A stretch of DNA of 64,000 nucleotides from Allomuricauda sp. GTDB taxonomy: Bacteria > Bacteroidota > Bacteroidia > Flavobacteriales > Flavobacteriaceae. Each line of letters begins with the position of its first letter. Position 1 is the stretch's first letter. The notes beneath the pieces are model-generated. The model made no database searches and was not told the DNA's origin. It worked only from the letters and a program-made list of their open reading frames with translations. Positions 54,216 through 61,758 of this stretch are shown one piece after another. A program made the position numbers and the translations under genes. The stretch covers positions 1 through 64,000 of the forward strand of contig NZ_JANQLX010000016.1 in assembly GCF_028280385.1 (NCBI RefSeq). Reading direction: 5' to 3'.

Positions 54216-54959
54216 TCAATACAGCAGACGCACTTCCTTTAAATCGAATGTTTGGATCACTTGATCCTCCAGTTCAACCATTAACTTACCTTGAGGGGAC
54301 ACTCCACGGATAAAACCCATAAAAACAGTGTCACGCTTATCCATAAATGTAGAGGGTTTGTCCTTGCGAAACAATACTTCCGCATATCTTGCGGACCACT
54401 TCCCAAAGTCCACCGTATCATGCTCCCTTACATTTTGTTGAAAGGAGTTTACAAAATGGTTTAGGAGTGCATCCAAATCATAGGTTTTACCAGTTAGCAC
54501 ATTCAATGATGCCACTTTTGCCAAACCCGGAAAGGAAGTTTGGTTCACGTTAAGACCTATACCAATAATAGTACTCTGGATATACTGGCCCTTAAGCATG
54601 TTTTCAATCAATATACCGCAAATTTTGTCTGAACCTGACATAATGTCGTTGGGCCATTTAACCCTCAGATTAGGAATCTCCAAGGTGTTTAAAACGTCAT
54701 AAATGGCAAGGGAAACCATGATGTTGATTTGGAATTGGTCCTCTGCAGGGAATGCATTGAATCGCTTCAACATACTAAAAGTGAGGTTTTTACCTGGTTC
54801 GGACTGCCAGGATGTTCCCATTTGCCCCCTGCCCTTCAGCTGGTCTTTTGTAACCACACAACTAAGATCTGGCAAGGTGGTGGACCCTATCAGCGCCCTT
54901 AAATAAGAATTTGTGGAGTCCGTGGCATCAAGTTTGATTATTTGAGGTTGTTCTCCCAA
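54216..54959 (-). CDS. birA: Biotin--[acetyl-CoA-carboxylase] ligase
   Basis: 247 residues. Start is TTG at 54959; no ATG or GTG is in frame back to the stop at 54981. The biotin-ligase motifs are clear: DATDSTNSYLR, the biotin loop KGRGQMGTSWQSEPGKN, RVKWPNDIM and GIGLNVNQ. There is no N-terminal winged helix, so it is a ligase only and not a bio-operon repressor. Confidence 0.94.
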   Translation of the reverse strand: MGEQPQIIKLDATDSTNSYLRALIGSTTLPDLSCVVTKDQLKGRGQMGTSWQSEPGKNLTFSMLKRFNAFPAEDQFQINIMVSLAIYDVLNTLEIPNLRVKWPNDIMSGSDKICGILIENMLKGQYIQSTIIGIGLNVNQTSFPGLAKVASLNVLTGKTYDLDALLNHFVNSFQQNVREHDTVDFGKWSARYAEVLFRKDKPSTFMDKRDTVFMGFIRGVSPQGKLMVELEDQVIQTFDLKEVRLLY

Positions 54960-55013
54960 TGTGGTGCGTCCAAGGTTATGTTAAAATCTAGGGCTAAGAA
55001 AACAAAAAAAATA

Positions 55014-55021
55014 TAACTTTG
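55014..55021 (+). promoter_or_regulatory. rsfS -7 box (TAACTTTG)
   Basis: TAACTTTG fits TAnnTTTG, 19 bp before the rsfS ATG. No strong -33 box. It likely drives the rsfS-ftsH-LUD-cdsA-psd-ACBP run. Confidence 0.6.
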
Positions 55022-55040
55022 TAGAAACTAAAATTTTTGA

Positions 55041-55418
55041 ATGCAGAAAACGAAAGCTAGTGCAGATGAACTGATTGCCTTAATTTTACACGGAATTGAA
55101 GAAGTAAAAGGAGTAGATATAAACCTCCTGGATCTAAGGGAAATTGAAAATACAGTTTGTGACTACTTTATAATCTGCAATGGTACTTCCAACACGCATG
55201 TAAACGCAATTGTTTCCTCCATCCAAAAAACCGTTAGCAAAGCCATCCAAGACAAACCTTGGCATGTTGAAGGCTCAGAAAATGCAGAATGGGTTCTTAT
55301 GGACTATGTGAACGTTGTGGTACATGTATTTCAGAAACATATTAGGGAATTCTACGACATAGAAGGACTTTGGGGAGATGCCAAGGTCACCATGGTGGAG
55401 AGCAGCTATAATTCGTAA
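55041..55418 (+). CDS. rsfS: Ribosomal silencing factor RsfS
   Basis: 125 residues, family-typical. LIALILHGIEEVKGVDINLLDLR and the DYFIICNGTSNTHVNAIVSSI segment define RsfS (Iojap/DUF143), which binds uL14 and stops subunit joining when nutrients are low. C-terminal WVLMDYVNVVVHVFQ fits too. ftsH follows 5 bp later. Confidence 0.96.
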   Translation: MQKTKASADELIALILHGIEEVKGVDINLLDLREIENTVCDYFIICNGTSNTHVNAIVSSIQKTVSKAIQDKPWHVEGSENAEWVLMDYVNVVVHVFQKHIREFYDIEGLWGDAKVTMVESSYNS

Positions 55419-55423
55419 AAAAA

Positions 55424-57370
55424 ATGGCAAAAGAAAACAATCCGAATACCCCTAAAAAACCTCGTTTTAGTTCCTGGTGGATCTACGGTGTGGTCATTGC
55501 TTTAATCATAGGTTTTCAGTTTTTTGGAGGAAATAGTTTCTCCAGTCCTGAAAAAACCACCACATCCGAGCTTCAGGAGTACCTACGAAATGGGGACATT
55601 GCAGAAATCCTGATCATTACCAACAATAGACAGGCCAAGGTATTCCTTACCGAAGAGGCCCTTCAAAAAGATGTACATAGAAATGTGTCGGACCGCCCAT
55701 TCAACATCACTACGGGCAAGATTCCACAGTATATCCTGGATTATGGTGACCTTCAAAACTTTGAGGACGAAATAAAAAGCATAAAAAAGGAAAACAATTT
55801 GGATACCATTGTCGACTTTGACACGGAATCCAATGTTTTGGGAGAATTATTGCTCTCCCTTCTCCCATTTGCCCTTATCATTGGTATCTGGATATACCTC
55901 ATGCGAAGAATGTCAGGTGGTGCAGGAGGTGGCGCCGGGGGACAGATTTTCAACATTGGAAAATCCAAGGCTAAACTATTTGACGAAAAAACGGATACCA
56001 GAACATCCTTTAAGGATGTGGCCGGACTTGAAGGCGCCAAAGAAGAGGTCCAAGAGATCGTGGAGTTCTTGAAAAATCCAGATAAGTACACCTCGCTAGG
56101 GGGTAAAATTCCGAAAGGTGCCTTGCTTGTAGGACCTCCTGGAACCGGTAAAACCTTGTTGGCCAAGGCTGTTGCCGGAGAAGCTAAAGTTCCTTTCTTT
56201 TCATTGTCAGGTTCGGATTTTGTGGAAATGTTCGTAGGTGTGGGTGCTTCGCGTGTGCGCGATCTTTTTAAACAGGCCAAGGATAAATCCCCAGCCATCA
56301 TCTTTATTGATGAAATTGACGCAATTGGACGTGCGCGTGGAAAAAACAACTTTACAGGTTCTAATGACGAAAGGGAGAACACCCTTAACCAGCTTTTGAC
56401 AGAAATGGACGGTTTTGGAACCAATACCAATGTAATTGTACTGGCCGCCACCAACAGGGCGGATGTATTGGACAAAGCATTGATGCGGGCCGGACGATTT
56501 GATCGTCAAATCTATGTAGACCTTCCTGATTTAAGGGAACGCAAAGAGATTTTTGAGGTTCACCTTCGTCCCATTAAAACCGCGGAGACGTTGGACCTGG
56601 ATTTCCTTGCAAAGCAAACCCCCGGATTTTCAGGCGCAGATATCGCCAACGTTTGTAATGAAGCTGCACTCATCGCAGCCCGTAAAGAAAAGAAGTCCGT
56701 GAACAAACAAGATTTTCTGGATGCTGTGGACAGAATTGTGGGTGGACTTGAAAAGAAGAATAAAATTATTACCCCAGAAGAGAAAAAGACCATTGCCTTC
56801 CATGAGGCTGGGCATGCCACTGTGAGCTGGATGTTGGAGCATGCTGCCCCTTTGGTAAAGGTTACCATTGTTCCCCGGGGACAATCCTTGGGTGCCGCTT
56901 GGTACTTGCCAGAAGAACGTTTGATTGTTCGCCCAGAGCAGATGTTGGACGAAATGTGCGCAACCATGGGTGGTAGGGCCGCAGAAAAAGTGGTGTTCAA
57001 TAAAATCTCCACAGGAGCCCTAAGCGATCTTGAAAAAGTGACCAAACAAGCCAGGGCCATGGTAACCATCTACGGACTTAATGACCAATTGGGGAATATT
57101 ACCTACTACGATTCATCCGGTCAGAATGAATATGGTTTTACTAAACCTTATAGTGAGGAGACCGCACAGAAAATAGATGAAGAAATTTCCAAAATTATAG
57201 AAGAGCAGTACCAAAGAGCCATTAAGTTGTTGCAAGACAACAAGGATAAACTTAGTGAGCTCGCAGAACGGCTGTTGGAAAAGGAAGTCATTTTTAAAGA
57301 TGACCTGGAAAAGATTTTTGGAAAGAGACCCTTTGAGAAAGAGGAAGAGGAGTTGGAAACTGCCGAATAA
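55424..57370 (+). CDS. ftsH: ATP-dependent zinc metalloprotease FtsH
   Basis: 648 residues. Two membrane helices (about 19-34 and 141-160) flank a periplasmic domain; then the AAA+ domain with Walker A GPPGTGKT (237-244), Walker B FIDEIDA, and second region of homology; the protease domain has the zinc motif HEAGH (460-464). Degrades misfolded membrane proteins and regulators such as LpxC in other bacteria. Starts 5 bp after rsfS. Confidence 0.98.
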   Translation: MAKENNPNTPKKPRFSSWWIYGVVIALIIGFQFFGGNSFSSPEKTTTSELQEYLRNGDIAEILIITNNRQAKVFLTEEALQKDVHRNVSDRPFNITTGKIPQYILDYGDLQNFEDEIKSIKKENNLDTIVDFDTESNVLGELLLSLLPFALIIGIWIYLMRRMSGGAGGGAGGQIFNIGKSKAKLFDEKTDTRTSFKDVAGLEGAKEEVQEIVEFLKNPDKYTSLGGKIPKGALLVGPPGTGKTLLAKAVAGEAKVPFFSLSGSDFVEMFVGVGASRVRDLFKQAKDKSPAIIFIDEIDAIGRARGKNNFTGSNDERENTLNQLLTEMDGFGTNTNVIVLAATNRADVLDKALMRAGRFDRQIYVDLPDLRERKEIFEVHLRPIKTAETLDLDFLAKQTPGFSGADIANVCNEAALIAARKEKKSVNKQDFLDAVDRIVGGLEKKNKIITPEEKKTIAFHEAGHATVSWMLEHAAPLVKVTIVPRGQSLGAAWYLPEERLIVRPEQMLDEMCATMGGRAAEKVVFNKISTGALSDLEKVTKQARAMVTIYGLNDQLGNITYYDSSGQNEYGFTKPYSEETAQKIDEEISKIIEEQYQRAIKLLQDNKDKLSELAERLLEKEVIFKDDLEKIFGKRPFEKEEEELETAE

Positions 57371-57422
57371 TTTGTTCGCCAGTATGGGTATGTCCCCGAT
57401 CACTTGTATTTTTGAACCATAA

Positions 57423-58031
57423 ATGGGAGTTTTTGACAAACTTTTTGGAGGTGGTAAAAAGGTTTCCAAGGAAACCTTGGAAACCCGTGGTGAGCACATG
57501 CCCGATCTTAAAATTCCCGTGGACGAGAAATTTACCATCTATTTCAAGAAAAATGGTGGTAAGTTTATCTATTGCGAGGATGACCTAGAGGTCTCCCAAG
57601 CCCTTCAGAACATCATTTCAGAAAACAACTGGCAGCAGCATTTTTTCTATGTGCTGGACCCGCGTTTGGAAAGTAGGTTCTCTTCGGAAAAAATCGATTT
57701 TACCCAAAACAGAAAGGAAAGCGATATCTTCTTGACCACCTGCGAGCATTTAGTGGCCCACAATGGCTCCATCTTGGTCTGTTCCAACCAAATCAAGGAA
57801 AAGAAACTGGACGAACTACCTTCCAATCTCATTGTATTTGCAACTACCAGTCAGTTGGTGGATTCCATTAGTGAGGCCTTAAAAATCATCAAGGATAAAT
57901 ACAAGCACAATATTCCTAACAATATCACTACCTTAAAACACTTTCAACCCACTCCCGAAAACAAAAATGATTTTCTTTCCTACGGAAGTGCCTCAAAAAA
58001 TGTATATCTTTTGCTCCTAGAAGACTACTGA
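57423..58031 (+). CDS. LUD-domain protein
   Basis: 202 residues. The LUD (lactate utilisation, LutC/YkgG-like) pattern is seen in the central and C-terminal part: DIFLTTCEHLVAHNGSILVCS, then NLIVFATTSQLVDSI and a final YVLLL-like ending (NVYLLLLEDY). No lutA/lutB partners occur nearby, so lactate oxidation is unlikely to be the role. It sits between ftsH and cdsA in a conserved flavobacterial order; function unknown. Confidence 0.82.
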   Translation: MGVFDKLFGGGKKVSKETLETRGEHMPDLKIPVDEKFTIYFKKNGGKFIYCEDDLEVSQALQNIISENNWQQHFFYVLDPRLESRFSSEKIDFTQNRKESDIFLTTCEHLVAHNGSILVCSNQIKEKKLDELPSNLIVFATTSQLVDSISEALKIIKDKYKHNIPNNITTLKHFQPTPENKNDFLSYGSASKNVYLLLLEDY

Positions 58032-58035
58032 TTGC

Positions 58036-58839
58036 ATGAAAGAAATTCTAAGGCGTGGCATTACTGGAGTGATATATGTCGTTCTCCTGATGGGTACGGT
58101 ATTTTTAAGCTCTGATGCCTTCGACTTTCTCTTTATGGTCTTTGGGCTTGCCTGTCTATACGAATTCAAACGTATTGTCCATCTAAGGAACTACTATGTT
58201 TATGTGGCCTATCTGGCCTTATGGTGGGCCTTTATCTACTTTGTACAGGACAAAGTTCTAATCAATGGTTTGATGTTGCTCACCATTACGGTGGATTTGG
58301 CCCTGATCGCATTTTTGTTTTCCAAAAAAGCCGGGGAGTTCAATACCCTCCAAAAATTTGTGATTGCCGTGCTATACTTGGGAGGAGGTTGTATATTCCT
58401 GACCATGATCCCATACAAACAGGAAGGTTTTTCCCAATTTTTGATCGTTGGTATTTTTATCCTGATATGGGTCAATGACACTTTTGCCTATCTGGTGGGC
58501 CGAACTTTGGGCAGAACCAAACTTTATCCTGCAGTTTCTCCTAAAAAAACTGTTGAAGGTTCTGTAGGAGGTCTTATTTTTGCATTGTTGGCAGCCTACT
58601 TTCTGGCCAATTATGAACCTAGCTTAACACTAACGGAATGGTTAGTCTTGGCCACGGTCATTGTAATTGCCGGAAGTTTGGGGGATTTATTGGAATCAAA
58701 ATTCAAACGATTGGCAAATGTGAAGGATAGCGGAGCCATTCTTCCCGGCCATGGTGGTATTTGGGATCGTTTGGACAGTTTGGTCTTTGCAGCCCCTTTT
58801 GCCTATTTGGTACTTAATTTATTTTCATATGTTTCATAG
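58036..58839 (+). CDS. cdsA: Phosphatidate cytidylyltransferase
   Basis: 267 residues with about seven membrane helices. The CDP-diglyceride synthase signature is near the C-terminus (SKFKRLANVKDSGAILPGHG followed by GIWDRLDS). VNDTFAYLVGRTLGR and SPKKTVEGSVGG are also typical. Makes CDP-diacylglycerol at the inner membrane. psd starts inside its last codons (11-bp overlap). Confidence 0.96.
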   Translation: MKEILRRGITGVIYVVLLMGTVFLSSDAFDFLFMVFGLACLYEFKRIVHLRNYYVYVAYLALWWAFIYFVQDKVLINGLMLLTITVDLALIAFLFSKKAGEFNTLQKFVIAVLYLGGGCIFLTMIPYKQEGFSQFLIVGIFILIWVNDTFAYLVGRTLGRTKLYPAVSPKKTVEGSVGGLIFALLAAYFLANYEPSLTLTEWLVLATVIVIAGSLGDLLESKFKRLANVKDSGAILPGHGGIWDRLDSLVFAAPFAYLVLNLFSYVS

Positions 58840-59494
58840 AGAAGGGCAAAAAATAATCATTACAACCTTTTTTCTAGTGGTGGGCCTAATACTTGTGGCC
58901 CAATTTTATATCAACCCGGAATGGTTGCGGTATGCACTCCAAATTGGAGCACTCGCATTGCTGGTGATGATACTGCAGTTCTTTAGGAACCCAAAAAGAT
59001 TGGTGACCCCCAATTTTGATGAGATTTTGGCCCCTGTGGATGGCAAGGTAGTGGTCATAGAAGAAGTGGATGAACCTGAGTATTTCAAGGAAAAGAAAAA
59101 GCAGGTATCCATCTTTATGTCGCCTTTGAACGTTCATGTAACCCGATATGCCGCCAGCGGTACCGTGACCTACTCCAAATATCACCCAGGAAAATATTTA
59201 GTGGCCTGGCATCCCAAATCCAGCACGGAAAATGAACGGACAACCGTGGTACTGCATACCCCAAAATTTGGTGAAATAGGCTATCGGCAAATAGCGGGTG
59301 CCTTGGCACGCCGAATTGTAAACTATGCCGAAGAAGGTGAACAAGTAACCCAAGGGCAGGATGCCGGATTTATCAAATTTGGCTCCAGGGTAGATCTTCT
59401 GTTACCCTTGGATTGCGACATTACCGTTAAATTGAATCAGAAGGTAAAAGGAGGTAAAACCTGTATTGCCTCCCTAAGAAAACAGGATGACTGA
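58829..59494 (+). CDS. psd: Phosphatidylserine decarboxylase proenzyme
   Basis: 221 residues from the ATG at 58829; an upstream frame start at 58751 is rejected. Two N-terminal membrane helices, then the short-type Psd domain: FFRNPKRLVTPNFDEILAPVDGKV, FMSPLNVHVTRYAASG, and FGSRVDLLLP, where the Ser of GS becomes the pyruvoyl group after self-cleavage. Makes phosphatidylethanolamine from phosphatidylserine. Coupled to cdsA by overlap and to the ACBP gene by an 8-bp overlap. Confidence 0.95.
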   Translation: MFHREGQKIIITTFFLVVGLILVAQFYINPEWLRYALQIGALALLVMILQFFRNPKRLVTPNFDEILAPVDGKVVVIEEVDEPEYFKEKKKQVSIFMSPLNVHVTRYAASGTVTYSKYHPGKYLVAWHPKSSTENERTTVVLHTPKFGEIGYRQIAGALARRIVNYAEEGEQVTQGQDAGFIKFGSRVDLLLPLDCDITVKLNQKVKGGKTCIASLRKQDD

Positions 59495-59756
59495 TGAGGG
59501 GTTACATAAAAAGTTTGAAGAGGCCGTAGCATATATCAATAGCTATACCGAGCCCATGCCCGCCGACCTGTTGCTCAAATTATACGCCTACTATAAAATT
59601 GCCAATAAAAACTACAGCGATCCTGGCAGTAAAACTCCCTTGATCAATGCATTTAAGGCCAATGCCCTAATTCAGGCCCAGCATATCAGTGCCGCGGATG
59701 CCATGCGCAATTATATAGAACTGGTGGATCGCGAAATCAGAAATAAGAAAAAGTAG
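59487..59756 (+). CDS. Acyl-CoA-binding protein
   Basis: 89 residues, the normal ACBP size. LHKKFEEAVAYINSY, LLLKLYAYYKIANKNYSD and FKANALIQAQHISAADAMRNYIELV match the four-helix ACBP fold with the Tyr/Lys ligand residues. It likely buffers acyl-CoA for phospholipid synthesis, which fits its place behind cdsA and psd. Bacterial ACBP is unusual outside a few groups, including Flavobacteriia. Confidence 0.93.
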   Translation: MTDEGLHKKFEEAVAYINSYTEPMPADLLLKLYAYYKIANKNYSDPGSKTPLINAFKANALIQAQHISAADAMRNYIELVDREIRNKKK

Positions 59757-59758
59757 AC

Positions 59759-60358
59759 CTAGTCCTCAATTTCGACTACCCTGGTATTGGATAGGGTATC
59801 GTGCCATCCTATGGCATTCTTGCCCAAAAATGAAAATACCTCAAAGGGAATCAGCCTACAAAGGCTTCGGGTAACGATCATGGCAAAAGTTGGTTTTTCA
59901 CCATTCTCGGTGACCACTTTGGTCTTGGTAAAGAACTTTCCAATGGATCTTCCGGTCAGTCCTTCAAAAAAGATATAGTAAGCACAGAGCACTATCCCTC
60001 CAAAGAGATAATCCAGTAATTTATTGTCCTGGTCAAAAAAAGTGAGCTTCTCAGGTGCCACATAGGACAAAATCAGCGCGACAACCACCCCTACCAAGGA
60101 GGCCAAGCCCAATATAAACAGGTAATCCACCAAATAATTGATGAATCTTTTACCTGCACTTGCCGTAGCTAACTGAGGTTGATCCGAATGCATGCTCCCA
60201 AAACTTCTGGTCGTTATGTTTTCGTCCCTTTCAAAAGACGGACAATCATTTTCAAAATCCGCTAGGTCGTTGGTAAGCCCACAGACAATTCCTCTTTCAA
60301 AATCGTTCTTACGGTGCACACAAATTTTACAGAATGCCAGATGTTGGTCTCGGGTCAT
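59759..60358 (-). CDS. RDD-family membrane protein with N-terminal Cys motif
   Basis: 199 residues. The N-terminus carries a four-Cys motif (FCKICVHRKNDFERGIVCGL ... NDCPSF), with Cys10, 13, 25 and 39, likely a small metal-binding domain. Then an RDD domain with about four membrane helices, beginning AGKRFINYLVDYLFILGL and containing the RSIGKFFTKTKVV and TRSLCRLIPFEVFSF segments. The function is unknown; the Cys domain plus RDD layout recurs in Bacteroidota. Convergent with the ACBP gene, 2 bp apart. Confidence 0.88.
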   Translation of the reverse strand: MTRDQHLAFCKICVHRKNDFERGIVCGLTNDLADFENDCPSFERDENITTRSFGSMHSDQPQLATASAGKRFINYLVDYLFILGLASLVGVVVALILSYVAPEKLTFFDQDNKLLDYLFGGIVLCAYYIFFEGLTGRSIGKFFTKTKVVTENGEKPTFAMIVTRSLCRLIPFEVFSFLGKNAIGWHDTLSNTRVVEIED

Positions 60359-60449
60359 AATTTGAAGGGTAAGTTATGGTTGTATTCAAGAAAAAACGTA
60401 CAAATAATCGCTTCATTGTGTTGGGTACACCAATCATACAAAGATTTCA

Positions 60450-61721
60450 TCAAAGAGCAGGTTCTCCTGTGGCAGTAGATGTTTTTTCACCATAGGTGAA
60501 ATAAATACCCCCTATTATGGTCACCACAAAATACATGGCCACCACGGTACTACCAAAATACAAGTACGTGTTCAGACCAAACCAATCCCCAGTTGTATAA
60601 ATCAGTGCCAAACCGGCCACACTTCTTAAAATTTCCACCCAAACCGCATATTTAGCCCTGTCCATTAGGGCAGTGTACCCAAAAATTCCGATAAATATAA
60701 AGGCCCCAAACCACAAAAGCCCCTGGAAACCAATGTTGGAATAATTGTAAAACATAAAGAGCATTAAAGCGGTATTGCCCAACAATTGGAAGATGGAATA
60801 GGCTTTCAATGACTTGGAGGCCAAAGGCCTGTATTTTTCAAAATTGTAGACGTTGTCTATAATGGCTATTGGGTATTTTTCCTTGACATCCTCTGGCCGC
60901 CAACCTGTAGGCATAAACCAGATTCTAAATTTATCCAGAACACTGCGGGTACGCCAAGCATCCTTGATCAATCGCCAAATGTGCTGAAAATTTATAAGAA
61001 TGGGATTCCAGGTGCTTGCTGGTTTCAGTACACCATACTGGGGTGGAACATCGTCCAGTTCCTCTTGAAAAGTACCGAACATCCTATCCCAAAAACTAAA
61101 TATCTGCCCTAAATTCTTGTCAATATATTCAGGGTTTATGGCGTGGTGCACCCGATGTTGCGAAGGCGTAATGATCACATACTCCAGCCAACCCATTTTT
61201 CCAATATGTTGGGTATGATACCAAAACTGGGCAAACAAGTGCAAGGGGCCTAAAATGGCAACTACCTTATGCGGTATGCCCAACAAAGCCGCCGGAAGGA
61301 GCAACAGGGGAAAATATACCAACAAATTTGAAATGGATTGCCGCAAAGCACAGGCCAAATTAAATTCCTCACTGCTATGGTGAATCACATGTTGGTTCCA
61401 AAAAAAATTAATGCGATGACTCAATCGATGGTTCCAATATCCTGCAAAATCCAATGCCAAAAATCCCAAAACCCATACCAGCCAGGTGGTATTGATTTGG
61501 GTAAGGGCCAGATGTTTCAATAGATAGGGGTATGTGACCAGCACCACTCCAAGTCCCAAGGAATCCTTCACCACATTGGTAAGTCCAGAACTCAAGCTGC
61601 TTACCGTATCCATTACATTATGCTTTTGGTTCTTCACCCAATAACCATAAAGGACCTCAAACAGTACCAAACCCACAAAAAAAGGTATGGCGTACAATAG
61701 CGCGGTTGCATAGGTTTCCAT
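60450..61721 (-). CDS. Sterol desaturase / fatty acid hydroxylase family protein
   Basis: 423 residues, membrane protein with eight or more helices. The histidine-rich di-iron motifs are intact: HRLSHRINFFWNQHVIHHSSE, and further on SQHRVHHAINPEYIDKN. Such enzymes hydroxylate or desaturate lipids using O2. The C-terminal part has extra helices (residues 300-415), a longer form typical of Bacteroidota. The substrate is unknown. It follows the molybdopterin oxidoreductase by 37 bp. Confidence 0.93.
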   Translation of the reverse strand: METYATALLYAIPFFVGLVLFEVLYGYWVKNQKHNVMDTVSSLSSGLTNVVKDSLGLGVVLVTYPYLLKHLALTQINTTWLVWVLGFLALDFAGYWNHRLSHRINFFWNQHVIHHSSEEFNLACALRQSISNLLVYFPLLLLPAALLGIPHKVVAILGPLHLFAQFWYHTQHIGKMGWLEYVIITPSQHRVHHAINPEYIDKNLGQIFSFWDRMFGTFQEELDDVPPQYGVLKPASTWNPILINFQHIWRLIKDAWRTRSVLDKFRIWFMPTGWRPEDVKEKYPIAIIDNVYNFEKYRPLASKSLKAYSIFQLLGNTALMLFMFYNYSNIGFQGLLWFGAFIFIGIFGYTALMDRAKYAVWVEILRSVAGLALIYTTGDWFGLNTYLYFGSTVVAMYFVVTIIGGIYFTYGEKTSTATGEPAL

Positions 61722-61758
61722 TGCTTTAAAGATATAAAAACCGGATAATACGCGATTG

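Noticed and set aside
57423..58031. LUD gene as part of a lactate utilisation operon
   Set aside because: No lutA or lutB homologues are nearby; neighbours are ftsH and cdsA.
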